Positions 45,901 through 55,500 of a DNA stretch of 64,000 nt are shown here, piece by piece. This stretch comes from Hypericum androsaemum (lineage: Eukaryota; Streptophyta; Magnoliopsida; Malpighiales; Hypericaceae). Below the pieces are notes generated by a model, which saw nothing but the letters and a program-made list of their open reading frames with translations, did no database searches and was not told where the DNA came from. The stretch is from the NCBI GenBank assembly GCA_963995505.1, contig OZ023182.1, forward strand, positions 10,842,707 to 10,906,706. The letters run 5' to 3'. The translations under genes were made by a program, and so were the position numbers. How positions within the stretch are numbered: the first letter of the stretch is position 1; each line of letters opens with the position of its first letter.

Positions 45901-46121
45901 AGTTCATTCTCTACTCAGATCACAAGGCTTTGAAGTTCTTGCATGACCAGTCTAGGCTTAGCAATCCGATGCATGCTCGTTGGTGTACCTACTTACAGAA
46001 ATTCCCTTTTAAGATCTCTCATAAAAGCGGAACTCAGAATATAGTTGCTGATGCTTTGAGTAGGAGACTTGCATTGCTTACTGAGTTACGAGGTGTTGAT
46101 TCGCACGCCTCCGAGGTGTGA
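42954..46121 (+). pseudogene. C1 gag-protease-RT-RNase H, frame ends at an LTR-derived patch
   Basis: The start is the ATG at 42954 (MADPNDTPRPDMNQRF), as in families B and B2, although the frame is open slightly further upstream. The Arg/Gly-rich segment and capsid are followed by the zinc knuckle from C334 (CFKCNEMGHKSSDC), the protease [10 protein letters not shown] with D428, RT with YFDD (D780, D781) and RNase H with D927 ([11 protein letters not shown]). After LLTELRG the frame meets the 23-bp patch and stops at 46121 (GVDSHASEV). C2 lacks the patch and reads straight on, which proves the patch is an insertion. It is otherwise intact and is the most complete non-A polyprotein in the window. 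Confidence 0.94.
46097..46119 (+). other. 23-bp LTR-derived insertion in C1 pol
   Basis: Compared with C2 (near 59405) these 23 bp are extra. They match the near-terminal LTR segment (TGATTCGCACGCCTCCG) and are bounded by the repeat GAGGTGT, which occurs both in pol and in the LTR. This is a microhomology-bounded template-switch signature. Confidence 0.9.
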
Positions 46122-47371
46122 TTACTGCCTTTGATTGTGTTCGAGATATGTATGAGGAAGATGGAGACTTTGGTGATATCTGGATGAAGTGCAAGGAAGG
46201 AAAGGGTGTAGGAGATTATTTCTTGCAAAATGGGTTCCTAATGAGAGGGAATCAGTTGTGTGTACCAAAGTCATCCCTACGTGCTCATGTGATGCAAGAG
46301 ATGCACGCGGGAGGCTTGGCAGCTCATTTGGGACGTGACAAGACCTTGTCCTCGTTGCAAGAGCGTTTCCATTGGCCAAAGATGTACAAGGATGTTGCTA
46401 AGTTTGTGCAACACTGCCGTGTGTGCCAAGAAACGAAGGGAGGAGTCAACAATGCTGGCCTGTACACGCCTTTGCCGATTCCCAATGCCATATGGGAAGA
46501 CCTTAGCATGGATTTTATCCTTGGCTTACCCCGCACTCCAAGAGGGGCGGATTCTATTTTTGTTATTGTTGACAGGTTGTCAAAGATGGCGCATTTTGTG
46601 CCATGCAAGAAGACGAATGATGCAGCCGTGGTGGCAAGGCATTTCTTTAGAGAGGTGGTGCGTTTGCATGGCGTGCCTAAAACGATTGTTTCTGATCGAG
46701 ACACCAAGTTTCTTGCCAGCTTTTGGAAGACACTTTGGAGGATGTTCGATGCCACGCTCCAATTTAGCACCACCGCGCACCCTCAGACAGATGGTCAAAC
46801 GGAAGCAACCAACCGCACCCTTGGCAACCTTCTTTGCAGCTTGTGTCATGAGAGGCTAAGGCAGTGGGATCTTGCTTTGCCTATTGCGGAATTCGCGTAT
46901 AATGGAGCTGTTCACAGGTCTACGGGGAAGCCTCCCTTTGCTTTGGTGTATACAAAGGCCCCTAACCATTTGGTTGATGTCTCCAGCGTGCCACGACCTG
47001 TTCGAGCCAACACAAGTGCCCTCGCCTATGCTGAAGACGTGCAAGCCATACTGGAAGCTGTGAAGAAAAGACTTAGCACAATGTACGCTAAGGAGAAAGA
47101 GCGAGTGGATGCAAAGCGAAAGGTGCAAATATTTCAACCCGGAGAACAGGTTATGGTGCACTTTCGCAAGGAACGCATGCCCGCAGGCTGGGGAGGCAAG
47201 CTTCAAGCACGACGGTTTGGTCCATATAAGGTGCTCCGGCGTGTCAACGACAATGCATATGTGATTGACCTACCGGAAGATCTAGGCGTATCGAGGACCT
47301 TCAACGTAGCTGATCTCACGCCATATTTCAATCCTCTTCCTTTGCCAAGCCGTTTAGCTGCTCGAGACTAG
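46120..47371 (+). pseudogene. C1 integrase part
   Basis: The frame continues after the patch (ITAFDCVRDMYEEDGDFG), open to the stop at 47371. It contains the zinc finger (HAGGLAAH; CRVCQ), the catalytic motifs SMDFILGLP, SDRDTKF and DGQTEATN, and the C-terminal domain ending SRLAARD. There is no LTR-encoded tail. In the parent element this was one frame with gag-RT. Confidence 0.93.
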
Positions 47372-47380
47372 CAGGCTCTT

Positions 47381-47393
47381 AAGGGGGGGAGGA
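47381..47393 (+). promoter_or_regulatory. Polypurine tract of C1
   Basis: AAGGGGGGGAGGA abuts the 3' LTR, after the pol stop codon. Confidence 0.88.
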
Positions 47394-47875
47394 TGCCGTA
47401 GGACGAATGTGCGTTGGTCAACATGTTTGTGCGTTGGACGTGCGCCTGGAACGCGTGGAGTTTGTGGTTTCAATTATTGCACTTAATTCAGCGTTTAATT
47501 TCGTGTTTGTAATAAGGCACATTTAAATGCCAATTAGTGGGGGTTAGAGGGGAGGTTACGGACAGGAGGCGTGTGAAGAGGCTTGCCATAATTCTCGCCT
47601 TAACTCCTGCCTTAACTCCCGCCTTCTATTTGTATCTGGCGGAGAGGAAATAATGAGGACAGATTTTTGAATCCAAAAACGTGCAAGTGAGCTGAGTGCG
47701 ATTCGTGCGCGAGAATTTCCTACCTTGGCCGTTGGTTGGCTGCTTGTGGACTCAAGCAAACCTTCCATCTTGTTTCGGAAGATCCAAGTGGAATTGTCCA
47801 TCGTTTATTTCTTTCAACTGTTCGAGCCTCGTTCGTTTGAGGTGTTGATTCGCACGCCTCCGTTGTGCTACATCA
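47394..47875 (+). repeat. 3' LTR of C1
   Basis: 482 bp with three differences from the 5' LTR. It ends at CTACATCA, followed by the AAGAG duplication. Confidence 0.95.
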
Positions 47876-49042
47876 AAGAGTAAGCCTCTCAGCAGCTTGG
47901 TACTCTTCCTCGGATACGTCCTCCAAAGAAGGCATGCTTTCATGCTCCGAATCCTCTTCTTCAGTTTCAATCTCTCCACTCTCCTTGATCACCATTGCTT
48001 GCTTGTTAGGGCATTGACTTGAGATGTGCCCTCTTCCTTGACACTTAAAGCACTTGATGTCGCGGTTCCTAGCTGGAGTGACTTCCACTTTCCTTTGAGA
48101 ATTAGCTTGAGAACTCTCGGATTTATGCTCTACTTTGGCTGCTTGTGGCTTGTCAAACTTCTTTTGGTAGTTTGGCTTCCAAGTAGAATTCGATGTAGCT
48201 TTTGTTCTCCCCTCTCCTCTCTTGAGTTGCTTCTCAATTTTCGTTGCCATATGCACCATGTCCTCCAACTCCACATAGTGTTGCAACTCAACTTTGTCTT
48301 GAATTTCAGGATTGAGTCCATTCAAGAACCTTGCCATTGTAACTTCTCTATCTTCATCTATATCAGCTCTTATCATGGCCATCTCCATCTGTTTGAAATA
48401 CTCCTCCACACTCAAACTTCCTTGCCTCATTCCTTGTAACTTCTTATACAGCTCTCTATAGTAATGACTTGGAACAAATCTCTTCCTCATCACCACTTTC
48501 ATGTCTTCCCAAGTAGCTATAGGGCGTTCTCTATTTCTCCTCCTGCTAGTCACAAGTTGATCCCACCAAGTTATAGCATAATCAGTGAATTCGGTGATGG
48601 CAAGTTTTACCTTCTTTTCTTCGGAGCTATTGTGGCAATCAAACACGAACTCAATCTTCTTCTCCCACTCTAAGTACGCCTCCGGGTCAGAACAACCAGC
48701 AAAGGAAGGTATCTTCAGTTTGATACTCCCTATGTTGTCGTCTCTCTTTGGCCTTGCCTCCCTAGGTGGACGGTTTGTTCTTGCTCTCCTAAGACTCCTT
48801 GTAGAGCCTACGCCTTCTTCAGATTCAGAATCAGCTCCGCTCGATTCTCCAATAGGTACTCCTCTCCTACGCCTTTGGAGTTCGCCTCGCGTATGGGGGT
48901 TGTCACGAGAATTCTTCACGGCATCCTCGCGTAGTTGCAAAGGCTCCATCTGAGCTTGCACCATCCGCTCGAGCTTCCCGGCCAAGGCATCCACTAATAA
49001 CTTAAGGTCTATGTTTTCCATAGTTTGACCTTCATGCGACAT
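47876..49042 (-). pseudogene. A8 gag, cut by C1
   Basis: Starts [10 protein letters not shown] at 49042. It has the capsid and zinc knuckle [14 protein letters not shown] and runs open to AAERLTL, where C1 interrupts. It has small differences from A4, for example AGCSDPEAY for AGRSDPEAY and LREDAVKNS for LRVDAVENS. Confidence 0.93.
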
Positions 49043-49659
49043 GTTTGCTGCAAGAAAAATTGGTTAGTAAAAAATATGGCCTCACAAGCTCACTCCCTTA
49101 CGTGTATACTCTCAATGTATGGTGCACTCAAGTTTACTCGTGTTTGCACTCAAATATTTGGCTTTTCTCTCTAAGGTACTCGCACACTCTTGCCTTTTTC
49201 CTCTCGTGATACTTGTATGTTCTTACTAAGGCTAGAACGGCCTTGCTTGAGCTTCACGCTTTAACAAACAGAATGTTAAAGTTCCTCTTTGGTCTTTCTT
49301 TTAGTCTTGCTCGTCCCCTTTCTTGATCAGCTGTTGCGCCTCCTTAGTTTGCTAGCTTCCCTCGGATTTGCTTCCTCTTTAGCTTGAGACTTCCAATTTA
49401 GCTTGCTTCCTCTTTAGCTTGCGACTTCCTTCTTCTTTTTCTTTTCTTTCCTTTTTTTTGTTTTCTTTTCTTTTCTTTTGTTTTCTTTTGTTTTGTTTTC
49501 TTTTCTTTCTTTTCTTGCTTCACTCGTTTGTTTTCCTCTCTTTTCTCTCAAACAGCGAGGAGAGAAAACGAACCAACAAAGAGCAAAAAAATAACAAGCA
49601 ACAAAACGAACCAACAAGAACAAAAATAACAAGGATAATGAACTAAAGTAACAAGCTAA
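49043..49659 (-). other. Untranslated leader of A8
   Basis: Leader with a variant purine tract (49435-49515 on the plus strand), in which TTTTG interruptions replace the TTTTC runs of the other copies. Confidence 0.8.
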
Positions 49660-49671
49660 GCTCTGATACCA
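49660..49671 (-). promoter_or_regulatory. Primer-binding site of A8
   Basis: The minus-strand motif TGGTATCAGAGC, two bases from the 5' LTR. Confidence 0.92.
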
Positions 49672-49673
49672 AC

Positions 49674-50477
49674 TGATATGAATCTTCGCGGAAAAGACTC
49701 ACAACTCGGACCGTTTGTTACTTTAGAATGGAACAGATCACAACTCACAAGAACTCACAAGAACTAAGGCACGAAATTGAACCTTAACCCGCTGCAAGAG
49801 CTTCTGAACCTTGACCTAAGGTCGTATCACGCCACGAGCGGGGATGGATGATCCGCTTGATAAGTGAAAGATAAATTCTAGCCAAGACGACTCACCAGCC
49901 TAAGCAAGAACAAACGAGTATCAAAACTCTCAATTAGCCAATGCTAATCAATTTCCGAATTGTTGTGTTCTTTATTGAAGGGGGACGCCTCTTTATATAG
50001 GCTCCTCATGTCTTACAACTTTCCTAAACGAAACTAACTCCAAATAAGGAGTTTAAGGCTGGCCAAAATTCTTTCCTATTCTAAAGAGATTCTGGCCGAA
50101 CTTATTCAACTAAATAAGGAATAATATAAGCAAATAATATCTAATAGAATAACTACTAGGTGCACGTCCAAAACAAATAGATGCACGGACTAAATAGGCT
50201 GATTCTTCTTGATTCTCCATGTGCGCATGTATCTAGAAGCTTACGTGCATGTCAAGCCTCCCATTCAGCTTCCAAAACGTGCATGGGCCTCCCTTGGGCT
50301 TCTTGGACGTCCTTGGTCCTCCACGCACTTGATTGAGCCCAAACTTCTTCCATTAATCCATTGAAGTCAGATTGCAACTTCCTAGCTCGTGCTCTTGTCA
50401 TTGGCCCAATCGGAACTTGAACTTGCTTCGAGTCTACAAGCTTGATAGTAGGTGCGTCCTTAGGCTTGCTCACATCA
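49674..50477 (-). repeat. 5' LTR of A8 (type II)
   Basis: An 804-bp LTR. Its outer end CACATCA (50477) directly abuts E1 pol. Confidence 0.94.
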
Positions 50478-52060
50478 CGTCCGATCGCTTTCTTTAGTGA
50501 GAAGCTAAGTGAGCATAGGCAGACCTGGTCCACTTATGAACAAGAGTTTTATGCCGTGTTTAGAGCTCTTAAGACGTGGGAGCACTATCTAATTGGGAAA
50601 GAATTTGTGTTGTATACTGATCATAAAGCTCTCAAGTTTTTGAATGATCAATCCAAGCTGAGCAACCATATGCATGCAAGGTGGATCACATACTTGCAAA
50701 AGTTCCCATTTAAGATTGCTCATAAGAGTGGGAATCAGAACATTGTGGCTGATGCATTGAGCAGAGAGAGAGTCTTCTTGTTGAGCTTAAAGGTTCGATC
50801 ACTGCCTTTGATTGCTTGAAAGAACTCTATGATGGAGACGAAGATTTCGGAGTGATTTGGGACCAATGCAAAAATGGAAGGGCCGTGGCAGATTATTTTG
50901 TGCATGATGGTTTCCTTATGCGAGGGAATCAATTGTGCATTCCAAAGACTTCCCTCCGAGAACATTTGATGTGGGAGATGCACGGAGGTGGTCTATCAGC
51001 TCATTTGGGAAGGGATAAGACCATGGCAGCCATGGTTGCTCGTTTTTATTGGCCAAAGATGGCAAGAGATGTGGCTCGCATGGTCAAGCATTGTAGGGTC
51101 TGCCAAGAGACTAAAGGAACGGTGCATAACACAGGCCTCTATACACCGTTGCCTATTCCAAAGGCAATTTGGGAAGATCTCAGTATGGATTTCATACTTG
51201 GCTTACCCCGCACTCCTCGTGGTGTGGATTCTATTTTTGTGATTGTGGACAGGTTATCCAAGATGGCACACTTCGTTCCTTGCAAGAAGACTAATGATGC
51301 GCATGGAATTGCTAAGCATTTCTTTAAGGAGGTGGTGAGATTGCATGGAGTGCCTAAAACCATCACGTCTGATCGGGATGTCAAGTTCCTAGCCAGCTTT
51401 TGGAAGACTCTTTGGAAGATGTTTGATGCAACCCTTCAATTTAGCACCACGGCTCATCCTCAAACTGACGGGCAGACCGAGGTCACCAATAGGACCCTTG
51501 GTAACATGCTACGAAGCTTATGTCATGAGAAAAAGAGACAATGGGATTTGGCCTTGCCCATTGCTGAGTTTGCTTACAACGGAGCGGTTCATCGTGTTAC
51601 AGGCAAAACGCCTTTCTCTTTGGTGTATACGAAGGAGCCTAACCACTTTGTTGATGTTTCTTCCGTCCCTAAGCTTCCCAAAGCCAATTCAAGTGCGGTT
51701 GACTTCGCGGAGCAAGCCCAAGGTGTTATTGAAGGCGTCCGCAAAAGGTTGGATGAGGCTTATAGCAAGGAGAAGGCAAGGTTAGACGCGCATAGGCGAG
51801 AACAGATTTTCCAACCAGGTGAGCAAGTTATGGTTCACTTTAGGAAGGAAAGGATGCCAAGTAACATGGGTGGCAAGTTGCAAGCTAGGAGGTTTGGACC
51901 ATTCAAGGTGCTCAGGCGCATAAGTGACAATGCTTATGTGATTGATCTCCCGGACGAGTTTGGAGTGTCAAAGAGCTTCAACGTTGCTGATCTTACCCCG
52001 TATTTCGATGCATTTCCCGTGCCATCCCGTCTTGCTGCTCGTGGTCAAGCTTCATCCTAA
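50478..52060 (+). pseudogene. E1 RNase H-integrase with a frameshift in a GA run
   Basis: RNase H ([25 protein letters not shown]), the zinc finger ([13 protein letters not shown]), integrase (SMDFILGLP; SDRDVKF; DGQTEVTN) and the C-terminus SRLAARGQASS. The frame breaks at the GA repeat 50763-50772: upstream and downstream parts are in different frames (the first ends at 50819, the second is open to 52060). The homologous C1 sequence lacks the run, so slippage is the likely cause. The amino acids before RPIAFF in the open frame are antisense A8 LTR. Confidence 0.92.
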
Positions 52061-52071
52061 GAAGGGGAGGA
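52061..52071 (+). promoter_or_regulatory. Polypurine tract of E1
   Basis: GAAGGGGAGGA abuts the 3' LTR. Confidence 0.85.
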
Positions 52072-52546
52072 TGATGTAGGACATCTTTATTTTTATTTTA
52101 TCAAGTTGAATAAGTGCGTTTGTGCACATCGTACCCAGTTGTGTTTGGTTTGTTTACGTGTGCATGGCTGTATGCAGCCATTAGATGTGAGACATAAATG
52201 CCTTTAAGGCATTAGCTAGCATTTGTGACGCCTTTAAGGCATTAGTTATCAGTTTTGGCAGCTGGAACGGATTTGTAACTGCCACCTTCGTTTGAAAGGT
52301 CATGCCTGGCCTATTTGAACTTGTTTTCCCTGAATAACGAAGTCAGATTTTAATCCCAAACCCTTCCGAGAGTTTAACTCCTTTTATGCATGGGTTTGCG
52401 TATGTTGTGCTAGTGCCCTTGCCCTTTGCTGGCTGCCTAAACTTTTAGGCCGATCTTCAATCAAATTCGGAAGGATTTGGCTGAAGGTTTAACGTATTGT
52501 TCAAATTAAGTTCCAGAACTCATCCACGACGCTTCTAGCTACGTCA
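52072..52546 (+). repeat. 3' LTR of E1
   Basis: 475 bp, starting TGATGTAGGACATC and ending CTAGCTACGTCA. The terminus abuts satellite DNA exactly. Confidence 0.88.
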
Positions 52547-55500
52547 CTTATCTTACCTTTTCCTTGCCTTTTGTTACTTTATCTTACCTTTTCTTGCCTT
52601 ATCTTACCTTTTATTGATTTTTCTTGAATTTTTTTGCCTTTTCTTTGTATATCTTGCATTTTTCTTGCCTTTTCTATCCTTTTCTTGCCTTATCTTGCCT
52701 TATCTTGCCTTATTTTACCTTTTCTTTCCTTATCTTGCCATTTCCTTGCCTTTTCTTGCCTTATCTTACCTTTTCTTGTCTTTTCTTTCCATATCTTGCC
52801 TTTTCCTTGCCTTTTCTAGCCTTTTCTTTCCTTATGTTGTCTTCTCTTGCCTTATCTTGCCTTTTCTTTCCTTCTCTTGCCTTTTCCTCACCTTTTCTAG
52901 CAATTTCTTGCATTTTCCTTTCCTTTTCTTTCCCTATCTTGCCTTTTTTTGCTTATCTTGCATTTTCTTGTCTTATCTTGACTTTTCCTTGCCTTTTCTT
53001 GCCTTTCCTTTCCTTTTCTTGCCTTGCCTTTTCTTGACTTATCTTGCCTTTTCTTTCCTTATATTGCCTTTTCCTTGCCGTTTCTTGCCTTTTCTTGCCT
53101 TATCTTGCCTTTTCGTACCTTTTCCTTGCCTTATCTTATCTTTTCTTTCCCTTTCTTACCTTATCTTGCCTTTCCTTGCCTTATCTTGCCTTTTCCTTGC
53201 CTTTTCTTGCCTTATCTTTCCTTTTATGCCTTTTCTTACCTTATCTAACCTTTTCTTGCCCTATCTTGCCTTTTTCTTGCCTTTTGCTGCCCTTTCTTGC
53301 CTTATCTTGCCTTATCTCACCTTTTCCTCCCTTATGTTTGCATTTTCTTTCCTTATCTTTCCTTTTCCTTTCCTTTTATTGCCTCATCTTTCATTTTCCT
53401 TGCCTTTGCTTACCTTTTCTTATCTTTTCTTGCGGTTTCTTTCCTTATCTTGCCTTTTCTTTCCTTATCTTGCATTTTCTTTGCCATTTCTTGCCTTATC
53501 TTGCCTTTTCTTACCTTTTCTTGCCTTTTCTTGCCTTATCTTGCCTTTTTTTGCCTTATCTTCCATTTTCCTTGACGTTTCTTGCCTTATCTTGCTTTTT
53601 CTTGCCTTTTTTTCTCTTATCTTAATTTTTCCTTGCCTTTTCTTGCCATTTCTAGCCTTTTCTTGCCTTATCTTACATTTTCTTGCCTTATCTTCCCTTA
53701 TCTTGCCATTTATTGATTTTTTTTCCTTTTCTTTCCATATCTTGTCTTTTCCTTGCCTTTTCTATCCTTTTCTTGCCTTATTTACCTTATCTTGTCTTAT
53801 CATGCCCTTACTTGCCTTATCTTGCCTTTTCTTTTCTTATCTTGCCTTTTTCTTGGCTTATCTTGCCATTTCCTTGCCTTTTTTGCCATTCCTTGTCTTT
53901 GCTTGCCTTTGCTTGCTTTTCGTTCCATATCATGCATTTTCCTCACCATTTATTGCCTTTTCTTTTCGTATCTTACCTTTTCTTTCCTTTTCTTGCATTT
54001 TCTTGCCTTATCTTGCCTTTTCATTCCTTATCATGCCCTATCTTTCCTTATCTTGTCTTTTCCTGCCTTTTCCTTGCCTTCTCCTTGCCTTTCCTTTCCT
54101 TTTCATGACTTTTCCTTGCCTTTTTTAATCCTTTCTTGCCATTTCATGCCTTATCTTGCCTTTTCTTTCCTTATCTATCCTTTTCCTTCCAATTTCTTGC
54201 CTTTTCTTGCAATTTCTTTCCTTATCTTTCCTTTTCTTGCCTTTTCTTTTCTTATCTTATCTTTTCCTAAGGTTCTTGCCTTTTCCTTGCCTTTTATTGC
54301 CATATATAACCTTTTATTGCCTTATCTTGCCTTTTCATGCATTGTCTTGCCTTTTCTTGCCTTATCTTTCCTTTTCTTGCCATTTCTTTCCTTATCTTAC
54401 CTTTTGCTTGCCATTTCTTACTTTTTTTTTTCTTTATCTTGCATTTTCCTGGCCTTTTCTTGCCTTATCTTGCATTTTCTTGCCTTTTGTTGCCTTTTCT
54501 TTCCTTCACATACATTTTCCTTGCCTTTTCTCGCCTTTTCTTGGCTTAACTTACCTTTCTTGTCTTATCTTCCCTTTTCTTTTCCTTTCTTGCCTTACCT
54601 TGCTTTTATTTCCTTATCTTACCTTTTCCTTTCCTTTTCTTACTTTATCTTGCCTTTTCCTTGCCTTATCTAACCCTTTCTTGTCCTACCTTGCCTTTTT
54701 CTGTCCTTTTCTTGACTTATCTTTCCTTTTCTTCCCTTATCTTGCCTTTTCTTTCCTTATCTTGCCTTATCTTCCCTTTTCCTTGCCTTTTCTTGTCTCT
54801 TCTTGCCTTTTCTTTCCTTATCTTAGATTTTCCTTGCCCTTTTTTGTATTTTCTTGCCTTTCCTTGCCTTTTCTTTCCTTATCTTGCCTTTTTTTTATCT
54901 TTTCTTGCCTTTCCTTGCCTTATCATGCCTTTTTTTCCCTTTTCTCGCCTTTTCTTCCCTTATCTTCCTTTTTCATTACCTTTTCTTATCTTTTCTGGCC
55001 TTTTCTTGTCTTATTATCTCACCTTTTCTTGCCTTATCTTCCTTTTTCCTTGCCTTTTCTTGCCATATCATGCCTTTTCTTGCCATATCTTGCCTTTTCT
55101 ATCATTCTCTTACCTTATCGTGCCTTTTCTTTGCTTTTTTTGAATTTTTTTCCATATCTTGCCTTTTCTTACCTTATCTTGCCTTTCTGTGCCTTATCTT
55201 GCATTTTTCTTGCTTTTTCTTGCCTTTTCTTGCCCTTTCTTGCCCTTTCTTGCCTTTTCTTGCCCTTTCTTGCCTTTTCCATCCTTATCTTGCCTTAATC
55301 TTGCCTTTTCTTGCCTTTTCCTTGCCTTTTCTTGCCTTATCTTGCATTTTACTTACCTTTTCTTGCCTTATCTTACTTTTTCTTCCCTTTTCTTGCTTTT
55401 CTTTCTATATCTTGCCTTTTCCTTGCCTTTTCTAGCCTTTTCTTGCCTTATCTTGCTTTAACTTGTCTTCTTTTAACTTATCTTGCCTTTTCTTTCCTAA

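Larger units (their letters stand above)
42299..47875 (+). mobile_element. Complete family C element C1 inserted in A8
   Basis: 5577 bp with two 482-bp LTRs, PBS, gag-pol, PPT and a perfect target duplication AAGAG (42294-42298 and 47876-47880). I count three LTR differences (in GAGGACAT/GAGGAAAT, GCGCTTCG/GCGATTCG and CAATTGTT/CAACTGTT). It is opposite in orientation to A8. A 23-bp insertion at 46097-46119 shifts its pol frame, so it is close to intact but not fully coding. Confidence 0.95.
38095..50477 (-). mobile_element. Family A element A8, full length, interrupted by C1
   Basis: 3' LTR 38095-38898, pol, the C1 insertion (42299-47875), gag, leader, PBS and 5' LTR 49674-50477. Without C1 and one copy of its AAGAG duplication the reading frame appears uninterrupted, so A8 was probably coding-competent before C1 landed. 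Its LTRs are type II and 804 bp each, with about three differences (near 38366-38369 and 38626). The flanks TGTAG and CGTCC do not match; the right flank is E1 pol and the left is A7 pol. Confidence 0.93.
50478..52546 (+). mobile_element. Family E element E1, 3' half
   Basis: Begins inside pol at [13 protein letters not shown] and runs through integrase, PPT and 3' LTR to satellite DNA at 52547. LTR, gag, protease and RT are missing. Pol protein and LTR ends relate it to families B, C and D. Confidence 0.92.
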
